From Corallococcus sp. EGB (lineage in GTDB: Bacteria > Myxococcota > Myxococcia > Myxococcales > Myxococcaceae), in the NCBI RefSeq assembly GCF_019968905.1, contig NZ_CP079946.1, positions 7,475,356 to 7,539,355 on the forward strand: a stretch of DNA of 64,000 nucleotides. The letters run 5' to 3'. The notes under the pieces were generated by a model. That model saw nothing but the letters and a program-made list of their open reading frames with translations, did no database searches and was not told the DNA's origin. Of this stretch, positions 52,777 to 60,638 are shown in pieces; position 1 is the first letter of the stretch; each line of letters begins with the position of its first letter. The position numbers and the translations under genes are program-made.

Positions 52777-53046
52777 TATTAATCGATGGGCCCTGGCACG
52801 CGATCGCTACTGCGCTCAAGGTGCTGGCACGCACCCTCCGGCGCTCAGCGGAGCAAAAACCCGACCTTACACCCAGCGGGGTGAGTTACTCGGAGCAGTT
52901 GGGTGGGGCAGAACCTTGCGGTTGTGCCTTTTGGTCAGCCTTTCGTCCACGGGATATCGGTGGCCAACCCGCCCGGCTCAGCTGGTCTGCGACAATTCGT
53001 AATGAACAGAACCCCTTGGCGCGTGGGCTCACGATGGAGGCACAAG
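52777..53046. other. Intergenic remnant between IS and RHS module
   Basis: About 270 bases of mixed composition with no credible gene on either strand; short open frames here have no protein-like features. It probably holds the right end of the IS and recombination debris. No clear terminator or promoter was seen. Confidence 0.5.
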
Positions 53047-53433
53047 TCAGATGAATGCTGGTGGAGAAGGGCTCGCCACGAGAAGTAGCACGACCAGCAC
53101 CGCCGTTGCGATGGCAGCAATCGCCACCGCGGCCCAAAGTGGGCCGCGCTTCTTTCCACGCACCAAGTCCGGGATACAAACGAGCGCACCAACCAGGCCG
53201 GCAAGCTCGAGTTCCCACATGTTTCCCGATGTTTTCCCGAGACGATTGGCGAACAGACTCCAAAGAACTACGGCCACCGGTGCTGGGGCCAAGCCGATTG
53301 CCAGGAGTCGGAACAATTCAGCGGCGCGCCAACGCACCCGCCACCAACCGAGTGCGATTAGGACAGCGAACATTATGACAAGCGGAACTACGTAGAAGTA
53401 CGCAAGCCAGTACCAACGCCAGTCTTGTTTCAT
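53047..53433 (-). CDS. Small multi-pass membrane protein, probable RHS immunity protein
   Basis: 128 residues from ATG 53433 with four hydrophobic segments (YFYVVPLVIMFAVLIALGWW, LLAIGLAPAPVAVVLWSLF, LAGLVGALVCI, LWAAVAIAAIATAVLVVLLL). The ATG overlaps the stop of the RHS gene by four bases (ATGA), so the two are translated together. Immunity genes of polymorphic toxins sit directly after the toxin tip; a membrane-embedded immunity protein would suit a toxin acting at the membrane or periplasm. No family recognised; the role is inferred from position. Confidence 0.6.
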   Translation of the reverse strand: MKQDWRWYWLAYFYVVPLVIMFAVLIALGWWRVRWRAAELFRLLAIGLAPAPVAVVLWSLFANRLGKTSGNMWELELAGLVGALVCIPDLVRGKKRGPLWAAVAIAAIATAVLVVLLLVASPSPPAFI

Positions 53434-56400
53434 CGTCGATACCCCGGCGCATTTAGCGGGGGCAGCGCCGTGATGCCACACGCACGCAAAATATCCCCGG
53501 CAAAGGTGTTGCTGTTCGGCCCAAAGGCATCATATGGCGGCAGCGTCCCTGCATGAATCCTGAACTGCTGAAGGACACAGTCCTCAAGCGAGCCGTCTGC
53601 GGAGGAGCGCGGCCAGAGCGGTGGACTCACCGTCCAAAACGCAGAATTACGCTTCGGATTATTTGGCTGCTCGATCGGCCAGCCGCGCTGCGGATTGTTG
53701 CAGGAATTGGTCACCTCGTCCCGCGAACCCGGGCCGTAGATTTCGACGGTCAGGTCGTACTCTCCCGGAATCATGGTCCTAATGTAGCAGTGTCGTGCCA
53801 AGCCATGGAGTCCGTGACCCCAAATTGGTTCGCAGTGAAGCTCTACGAGCAAACCAGTCGGATCCGCAAAATGAACAGGGTTGTTCAGAGCATAGGCATA
53901 CGTTGGCATCGACTGACCTTGGAGGGCCGCACTGCGAATAATGTTCGGGTCCTCCAACATCGGTTCCGGCTGAAGGTACCGCCCGATGCTCGGGTCGTAG
54001 TAGCGGTTCCAGTTCTCGAAGAGGTCGGTCTCAGCATCGTGGTACTGCCCGGGAAGCCTCAGTGGCATCCAGAAAGGATGTCCGGCTTGCTGGAATCGCT
54101 GGTACTCGTATCCTTCTGCTACGACTCCCGCAGAAGCAAATGTCCCTGCCGACCCTGATGTCACAACGACAATAGAAGCACGCCCCTGAGCAGGCGTTAT
54201 CCACGACGACCACACCTGTCCCCCCGCCGTGGCAGCCAGCCCACTCAAAAGAACCCCACCATCCGTCTGGTTGCGCAACTCGACCTGCGAATCACTGCCT
54301 GTATCCAGCAAGTGGAAGAGCGTGCGTTCGCGAATGACCACGCCACCGTCCTCCGGAACCGGCTGGCTCAATTCGGCAAGGAGAACTTCCTGTGCGGCGC
54401 CTCCAACCGTCCCAGTAAGCGGGTGGGGTGAATCCTGGTCTAGCGATACCCGGTTAACATGACCAAACGGGTCATAGTCTGCGACACCTGCAACCTTGGC
54501 CGAGGAGTCGAACAACACAATCGCCTTGCCAAGAGCATCGGCCACCGGAAAATACACACCGCATGTCGCAGGCGCGCCATTTCGGGCGCAATCACCACTT
54601 AGCGTTGCGACCCGGGCCATTCCTGACGTCAACTGCCCGCGCACCACCATGATTGGCCGATTGTCCAGCCACACGAAGGTGTCATCCACATACTGGGTGA
54701 ATCCTCCCACCGGCGGTACCACAGAAGAGTTGCCCCGGTCCACGAGCAGCGAGTGGCCCATGTCATAGAAGAATTCGTCTTCCACCGTGGTCGGATAGCG
54801 CTTGAGCCGCCGCCGGTTCATCGCGTCGTAGAAGTACTCGTAGGTACTTCCATTGACATCCACGGAGCGGAACACCGTCTCCGATGCACCTCCAACAGAC
54901 GCGCCGTGATTGAACTGCAATTGGTACACGGGCGCCCCTGCGACCTCCACCCAGCGCTTCCCCGTGGCGCGGCCATCCAGGTCATACGAATACTGGTAAT
55001 CCAGCATTGAACCAGCCGAGCTGCCCTGCCTACGCTCAAGCCGGTCGACCAAGGCCCCCGTACCGTGAGTCAAAGTCAACGAGGTTCCGTCCTCGACCTG
55101 ACTGATCCGGTTCCCACGTCCGTCATACCCGTAGCTACGGGAGCTGACCGTCCCGCCCACCGCAGCGACATTCCCCGCTGGACGGGTGACGTTCTTGAGC
55201 CGCCCGAGCCCATCGTACTCATACTTCACGGTCGTCGGAGTCGGTCCCCCCAAGAGGCACGTGTCCTCCTGGATGATTTCATCCCCCTTCCACGTATACA
55301 CCCGGCGGTACAGGTTCCCATGGCCGCCCGACCAGGAAAAGCCTGCTGACGAAACCCAAACACTGCGCTGCCGCCCAGTATAATCCGGGGCAGAAGTGAT
55401 TCCTTCTGTGCACGGCGAGGTAGGGGGCGCACTGGTGTTGTCGCCGAGCGAGTACTCCACATACAGAGGATTCGCAGCTCCAGGAGAGTTGATCTTGTAT
55501 GACCGAAGGCCGCCGTAGGGCTCCCACAGGATGTCCGACACATTGGCAAGTGCTGTCCACGATGTTCCATTCCAGCGTTCAACCGTGACAGTTCCAATCC
55601 GGTCCGACGGTACGGAGGAACTGGGGTGATTTCGATACCCGTATGAGACACGATGCCCATAGGGGTAGGTCACGGACAGCAAGTCACCTGACGTGGAATA
55701 CGCGTAACTCGTATGCAGCGTGGTCGCCGGAGTATCACTCGGACAAGTGAACGTGTTCCCAGCAGAGCGTCGCACCCGGATCTCCTTCGTCACCCGTCCC
55801 CAGGCGTCGTACGACAGCCACGTCTGCCCGAAAGAATCGTTTCGGAAGAGCATCCGTCCACGGGTATTCACGGGCTGCGGACAGCTGGAATCGGGGGCCG
55901 CGGAGTTGTCGTAGCCCAGCGTGTAGAGAGTCTCCGTGAGCGGCGAGGCCCCCCCCACGATGCGGGTCGCGGACAAGCGCCGTCCCAGCGAATCATAGGC
56001 AAAGGCCAGATGCTCCCCATCCGCGCGCATCTGCGGCGTCTGTTTCGCCAGGAGATTGCCAGCAGCGTCATAGTCGTAACGCGTCCATCCATCGCCGCCC
56101 TGCCAGGGCAACTTGACTGCGACAAGTCGCCCGAAGTCATCGTATCGATAGGTGGATTCAGGTTGGCTGCAAGCAGTACAGTCCGCGACGGCTCCCGTCG
56201 CCGGGCACCCCGTGCGCACCGTCGCCATGTTCCCGTGCGCGTCGTAAGACATGCACGTCCGCGTGCCTCCCGTCCGCGTTCCGATCTCCGGATACTCATC
56301 CACCCCGGTCAGCCGATCCGCCCGATCATAACTCATCGCATTGCAGAGCGGTGACACAGGCCGGCCATCCACATTCAGCCCACCGCACAAGGCGGGAGGC

Positions 56401-59400
56401 GAATTGTAGGCGAGGCCCACGCCTACCAGGCGGCTGGCCCCGTCAAACAACTTGGGACGCACGTACCAGGAAGGATTGCCGTACCGCCCCCCGGCCAGCT
56501 CGTAGGCAGGGTTCCCGTTCGTGTCTGCCTCAATCAAACGCTGCCGACGCACTTTATCCGAGTCATCATTGCCCTCGAACGTCTCCGTCTTGGGCTTCCG
56601 GTCCTTCCCGTAGTCGTAGTGAACTTCCTCGCTCCAGGTGTAGCTGTCCAGAAACGCCTGCTTGGCTCGCAGTGTGAGCTTCCCCATCCAGGCGCTCGTG
56701 CAATGACCGTATCCTGAACCGCGATAACAGAAGCGCTCGTAATCCCCACGGGGGAAGTGGATGGCTGTCATCATTCCATTGTCGTAGAGGTATTCCCAGG
56801 TTGAGCCTTGGGTCGCAATGGAGGTGACCCGGTCCTCCTGATATGTGTATGTCGTTGCAATGCCGTTGGAATCCGTGACGCTTCGCGGATTTCCCCGCAC
56901 GTCGTAATCAGCGTAATGAACTTCCAGTGCCGTCTGCCCCGCGCATCCTGTCACGGAGGTCAATTGTGGATAGCGGGAGACTTTCTTCAGGCGATTCGCA
57001 TTCGGAGTGCCTGCCCCGGCCGACCAGTACTCGTACTGGGTGACCGGAATCGTCGTGTTGAGCGTTTCGGAGCACTCCGTGGCCGTCGGTCCGCCGACCC
57101 AGCATGGACCATGAACCTCCAGGACACGTCCCAGGGCATCATCGGTAGTGCCCCCAGAGCATACCTGTCGCGTGAAATAGAAAGTCGCTTGGTGCTTCAA
57201 CGTAGGCACCGGAGCCGCGCCACCCGAGCCGAGCCCTTCTGTGTAACCGCTGCGAATGACCGCCTGAACGCGATTGGTCAAGGGGTCGTACACATTTCGC
57301 TGGACGGTGTCTGCGCCGCTTTGGAGGAGTGATACCTTTTTCTCCTCGACTCGCAGGCGCTCTCCCAGCACGACTCCGGTTCCAGCTGTGCTTTCCGCAT
57401 AACTATACCGGGTGGTCTTCAAAGCCCCCGAACCGTCCGCGGCTGTCGCACCAACAGCCACGGAGCGCAGTTCCGGCAGCGTGGAAGCAGTGGCTCCAGT
57501 GGGGACCACCCAATCGCGGGCCGTCCAGCCGCCACTCCATTCCTTCTTGGCGCGGTTGACGGTCATGCCATTGGACAACGTGCTCCAGACGTACTCCTGC
57601 ATCCGGGTACAGCTCGTCCCCGAGCATCCAATCCCAATGCTCTTCACTCGCGGGCCCTTCGCGAAGGTCGTCCGCTCCTGGACATAGCTCACCGACTCGT
57701 ACCCGTACCCGCCAGCATTCCCAAAGTAGCCATACTTCGACACGGTGGACATCACACGCTCAAGACATTCAGGCGACGAGCTTGTGTCACATGCTCCAGT
57801 CGTCCGATCCACCATTTGCACGTTGGGCTCGAACCCGCCTATCAGGGACTCACTGTCAAACGTGACGTAGCCCTTCTGATAATAGTGAGCGGTCTGGGGG
57901 GAATTTCCTCGGATGACCTTCCAGACAGGAGTGCCCAAGGAGTCTTTATACTCATACTTCTCGGTCATCCCGCCCCGCTGTGGCCACAGAGCCTGAGCAA
58001 GACGTCCGCCCACCTCACTGACGGCTCCCGTGGGGGCATAGGTGTACTCCACGAGCGATGTTGTCGTTCCGGTGGCACCTACCAACGAGACACTCGCGAG
58101 CACACACTCCTCACCGACTTCCGTACGCGCGCTTGGCAGTTTCTTGTAGGTGAATCTCAAACGCGTGCCTTCGGCAGAGCTGACCTCGTAAAGAAAAGGT
58201 ACGCCAGGCGTCGGCCCAGCCCCCAATCCCGGACACGTCAAGCCAGCAGGCGAGGCATAGCTCAAGGTCGCGCGGGTCCGAGCGAGCCCCCCCGGGGCCG
58301 CGTGCTGCGTGTCCTCGATTCGCGTGAGGAAATAGCGCGTCTCGGATGAACCAGCGCTGCCCGTCGGACTCCAGACTGCTTCAAAGAAGAGGCGACCCTC
58401 GCCAGGCTTGTGCAAGACAAAATATCCAGTTCCTGGACCCGTGCTCTCCCATACGAGGCGTGCCGCGGTCTCTCTGGAGCGCGCCCCTGGCTGAGCCAGG
58501 CAGGATGTCGCGGAACGAGCACACCCTGTAAACTCAAGCAACCTTCCACTTCCCTCACGTACCTGCCAGACCTCGCTTCCACCACTCACAACAGGCAGGA
58601 CGAAGCTGTAGAAATTATGCCACCAGTGCAGGGATTCGCGGCTTTCCGCGGCAGCTCCGAAGGGGCGCGCAAGGTAGGCCCCTCCTGAAGTGCCCAGGCT
58701 GTGCTGAGAGGCCCAAGTCCGTTCAGAAGAAACGTAGACGCGTTCCAGGGCAATCCCCCCCACTGAGCTCTGGATCTCTACGTCCGTGACGGGATGACGC
58801 GTACTCCGTGCTCCGACAAGGACTGGATCACCTACAAGTCCGGGACCTCCCACGCCGCATGCGTCGCCATCTTCATCATCGCACGCAGAGTACGGATTGA
58901 GAACGCATTCAGACTTCGCATTGATCGGCTCGCCCTCCTCGGTGACGTCATCCAGGCTCGCCTTACACGTCCCGGTTTTACAAATATCATCGGGTGCAGT
59001 GCATTCGTCCCCCAGCTTACACGGCCAGTTCTCACCGGAGCAGGTGTCACTCGTAATCTTGAATGCTTCCGCTGACGACCCGCAAGTCGTGCTGGATGGA
59101 CAGCAGGGATAGTAGCCGATCTCCGTCTGACTTCCATTCGGCGGGTAGAGGCAATCACTTGTATGACATGACTTGTTTGGATCGTTTCCGTTGCAGAACA
59201 GCAGTTCGGAACCGCCATCCGCGCCTGAGCAGGCGCACGTCCACTGCACCAATCCCGGGCTCCCGCTTGGACGGGGACCACAAAATGAGAAGTAACCGGA
59301 TGCCTGCGCAGCCGTGGGAGTGAGTAAGAGCCAGATCAGGCTCACAGCATAAAGGCCGTATTTGTGCATCTGGACTTGTGAAATGGCACGAGCAGTAGGT

Positions 59401-59408
59401 CGAGACAT
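53430..59408 (-). CDS. RHS-repeat polymorphic toxin
   Basis: 1992 residues from ATG 59408, chosen for its AGGA site; ATG 59426 and 59369 are possible. Signal peptide (LYAVSLIWLLLTPTAAQA), then a Cys-rich region (about 40-190). A DUF6531-like entry (DPVLVGARSTRHPVTDVEI) precedes dozens of YD/RHS repeats (YDNGMMTAIHFPRGDYERF, YDAAGNLLAKQ, YDGLGRLKNVTRP). The core ends with YDPSIGRYLQPEP...YALNNPVHFADPTGL. The last 139 residues (53433-53849) are a separate tip domain with ARHCYIR and GPNSNTF. Composition is visibly less GC-rich than elsewhere in the window. The RHS cage normally encloses the toxin. Sec-type export is suggested by the signal peptide. Confidence 0.9.
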   Translation of the reverse strand: MSRPTARAISQVQMHKYGLYAVSLIWLLLTPTAAQASGYFSFCGPRPSGSPGLVQWTCACSGADGGSELLFCNGNDPNKSCHTSDCLYPPNGSQTEIGYYPCCPSSTTCGSSAEAFKITSDTCSGENWPCKLGDECTAPDDICKTGTCKASLDDVTEEGEPINAKSECVLNPYSACDDEDGDACGVGGPGLVGDPVLVGARSTRHPVTDVEIQSSVGGIALERVYVSSERTWASQHSLGTSGGAYLARPFGAAAESRESLHWWHNFYSFVLPVVSGGSEVWQVREGSGRLLEFTGCARSATSCLAQPGARSRETAARLVWESTGPGTGYFVLHKPGEGRLFFEAVWSPTGSAGSSETRYFLTRIEDTQHAAPGGLARTRATLSYASPAGLTCPGLGAGPTPGVPFLYEVSSAEGTRLRFTYKKLPSARTEVGEECVLASVSLVGATGTTTSLVEYTYAPTGAVSEVGGRLAQALWPQRGGMTEKYEYKDSLGTPVWKVIRGNSPQTAHYYQKGYVTFDSESLIGGFEPNVQMVDRTTGACDTSSSPECLERVMSTVSKYGYFGNAGGYGYESVSYVQERTTFAKGPRVKSIGIGCSGTSCTRMQEYVWSTLSNGMTVNRAKKEWSGGWTARDWVVPTGATASTLPELRSVAVGATAADGSGALKTTRYSYAESTAGTGVVLGERLRVEEKKVSLLQSGADTVQRNVYDPLTNRVQAVIRSGYTEGLGSGGAAPVPTLKHQATFYFTRQVCSGGTTDDALGRVLEVHGPCWVGGPTATECSETLNTTIPVTQYEYWSAGAGTPNANRLKKVSRYPQLTSVTGCAGQTALEVHYADYDVRGNPRSVTDSNGIATTYTYQEDRVTSIATQGSTWEYLYDNGMMTAIHFPRGDYERFCYRGSGYGHCTSAWMGKLTLRAKQAFLDSYTWSEEVHYDYGKDRKPKTETFEGNDDSDKVRRQRLIEADTNGNPAYELAGGRYGNPSWYVRPKLFDGASRLVGVGLAYNSPPALCGGLNVDGRPVSPLCNAMSYDRADRLTGVDEYPEIGTRTGGTRTCMSYDAHGNMATVRTGCPATGAVADCTACSQPESTYRYDDFGRLVAVKLPWQGGDGWTRYDYDAAGNLLAKQTPQMRADGEHLAFAYDSLGRRLSATRIVGGASPLTETLYTLGYDNSAAPDSSCPQPVNTRGRMLFRNDSFGQTWLSYDAWGRVTKEIRVRRSAGNTFTCPSDTPATTLHTSYAYSTSGDLLSVTYPYGHRVSYGYRNHPSSSVPSDRIGTVTVERWNGTSWTALANVSDILWEPYGGLRSYKINSPGAANPLYVEYSLGDNTSAPPTSPCTEGITSAPDYTGRQRSVWVSSAGFSWSGGHGNLYRRVYTWKGDEIIQEDTCLLGGPTPTTVKYEYDGLGRLKNVTRPAGNVAAVGGTVSSRSYGYDGRGNRISQVEDGTSLTLTHGTGALVDRLERRQGSSAGSMLDYQYSYDLDGRATGKRWVEVAGAPVYQLQFNHGASVGGASETVFRSVDVNGSTYEYFYDAMNRRRLKRYPTTVEDEFFYDMGHSLLVDRGNSSVVPPVGGFTQYVDDTFVWLDNRPIMVVRGQLTSGMARVATLSGDCARNGAPATCGVYFPVADALGKAIVLFDSSAKVAGVADYDPFGHVNRVSLDQDSPHPLTGTVGGAAQEVLLAELSQPVPEDGGVVIRERTLFHLLDTGSDSQVELRNQTDGGVLLSGLAATAGGQVWSSWITPAQGRASIVVVTSGSAGTFASAGVVAEGYEYQRFQQAGHPFWMPLRLPGQYHDAETDLFENWNRYYDPSIGRYLQPEPMLEDPNIIRSAALQGQSMPTYAYALNNPVHFADPTGLLVELHCEPIWGHGLHGLARHCYIRTMIPGEYDLTVEIYGPGSRDEVTNSCNNPQRGWPIEQPNNPKRNSAFWTVSPPLWPRSSADGSLEDCVLQQFRIHAGTLPPYDAFGPNSNTFAGDILRACGITALPPLNAPGYRR

Positions 59409-59451
59409 GACTTCCTGAATCAGCAAGCGAAGAATGTTTTAAATCAACGCT

Positions 59452-59832
59452 CTACCTGGCGTCCGCACGCGGAAGGCAGAGGCGAGCCGAAGGGTCGCTG
59501 GGATGAACCTGCCCGCACCGCCATCCTTCAGGGCACGGGCTTGCAGGACTACAGTGCTCGGTGCAGACGTAGCCCGCGCTGCGCTGCGGGCCAACGTGAA
59601 CACACAGCCCTGATTCACACTCGGAGTTTCCTCCCGCCGAACAATCCTGGCCGAATGGCAAGCGGAGGGTCCCCTTGCTCTGGAACTGATGCTCTGACAG
59701 CACGGCGACCGTGGCCGGGGAGTTAGAGTGAGAGGAGGGCTTTGATTCCTTTTCGCCACACCCCGCTAGCACGGCCACCGCCAGGCCAATGGAAAGCCCT
59801 TGCCGCCGTCCGAGAAAATTCCAGCCAGTCAT
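59452..59832 (-). CDS. Cys-rich lipoprotein upstream of the RHS gene
   Basis: 126 residues with lipobox LAGC (Cys 25). After a Ser-rich linker, the C-terminal ~70 residues carry ten regularly spaced Cys (DCSAGGNSECESGLCV, VCTEHCSPASPCPEGWRC), a disulfide-rich module common in myxobacterial surface proteins. It ends 43 bases before the RHS start on the same strand, so they probably form an operon with the membrane protein. A role in surface display or release of the RHS protein is only a guess. Confidence 0.65.
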   Translation of the reverse strand: MTGWNFLGRRQGLSIGLAVAVLAGCGEKESKPSSHSNSPATVAVLSEHQFQSKGTLRLPFGQDCSAGGNSECESGLCVHVGPQRSAGYVCTEHCSPASPCPEGWRCGQVHPSDPSARLCLPRADAR

Positions 59833-60638
59833 TCTCTATCCCCAAGGGATTTCCCGCCGCCTGCCGCTCTGGCAGCGAATAGGAGGTCCCTCAAGTTCAA
59901 CTACCGCACACGCACAAGCTTTTCTAGCTTGCAAATGCCACAAGTGCGCTCATGCGCCCTGAGTCTCGATTTACTCCAGAAAGGCGTTGCCTTCTCCCGC
60001 ACGGGCTCCTAACCCCAGTTGAGCCTCCGTGCTGACAGGTACGTCGCCAAGTCACACTGCTCACCGGCAATGCCTGCTCGCGGCAACATCAGCTCGCCCA
60101 TTCCCCTTCGATGCACCTGTGGTAGCCGGTAAATGATCCAGATGCCCGTTGCCCTTTCGTGTCTGGGCAGGCGGGCTCGCGGAGATGATGAGGGTGAGAA
60201 GTGGACCTTGGCGAAAGGGCTCCACCGCGCCAGTGACCGACGGAGGCTCCGGACGGGCCATCGGGTCCTGAGTTGCTGGAACGAGAGCGGCCTGATGCAG
60301 TGGGTAGCGAGCATGCTTGCCACCGCCATCAAGCAGGCCTCTCCGGCGCAGACGTAAGGATGGCGGCGCACATCAACAAGAACGGCGCAAGGCTATTCGT
60401 AGGGGCGAGCAGGCATCCCGGAGGAACCACCGCAGATTGGCTTCGAGCAGTTCGTCCCCCCACACTGAGGTCTCATACCGGAGGGTTCGGACGCGCCCCT
60501 TCGAAGCAGGGCACCCACCCTGGCCCCGGCCGCTCCCCTGCCCTCCTGACGTCAGCCGTGCCTACATGCTCCGTCCGCCTCGGGATGACCCGTCCAGGAA
60601 CTGCTGCGCCCGGCCCTCTTGTGGCATATACCCACACC
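59833..60638. other. 806-base region without a convincing gene
   Basis: Both strands were read. The open frames at 60009-60371 (minus) and 60133-60357 (plus) look non-native. The plus-strand stretch ending WNESGLMQWVASMLATAIKQA is faintly reminiscent of a decayed transposase but cannot be assigned. Small inverted repeats exist: caagct/agcttg at 59915-59931, ctgacgtcag at 60546-60555, and gtgg/ccac just before alaS. The promoters of alaS (plus) and the RHS operon (minus) must lie here. Confidence 0.5.

Noticed and set aside
52903-53088. 61-codon plus-strand frame between IS and RHS immunity gene
   Set aside because: Short, no ribosome site, overlaps the membrane protein gene on the other strand; not protein-like enough to call.
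59915-59940. Possible sigma-54 promoter on the minus strand (TGGCATTTGCAAGC)
   Set aside because: The GG and GC elements are one base too close for a -24/-12 site, and the match to the consensus is otherwise weak.
60009-60371. 120-codon minus-strand frame before alaS
   Set aside because: Arg/Ser/Leu-rich without a recognisable pattern or ribosome site; the opposite strand shows equally weak signals.
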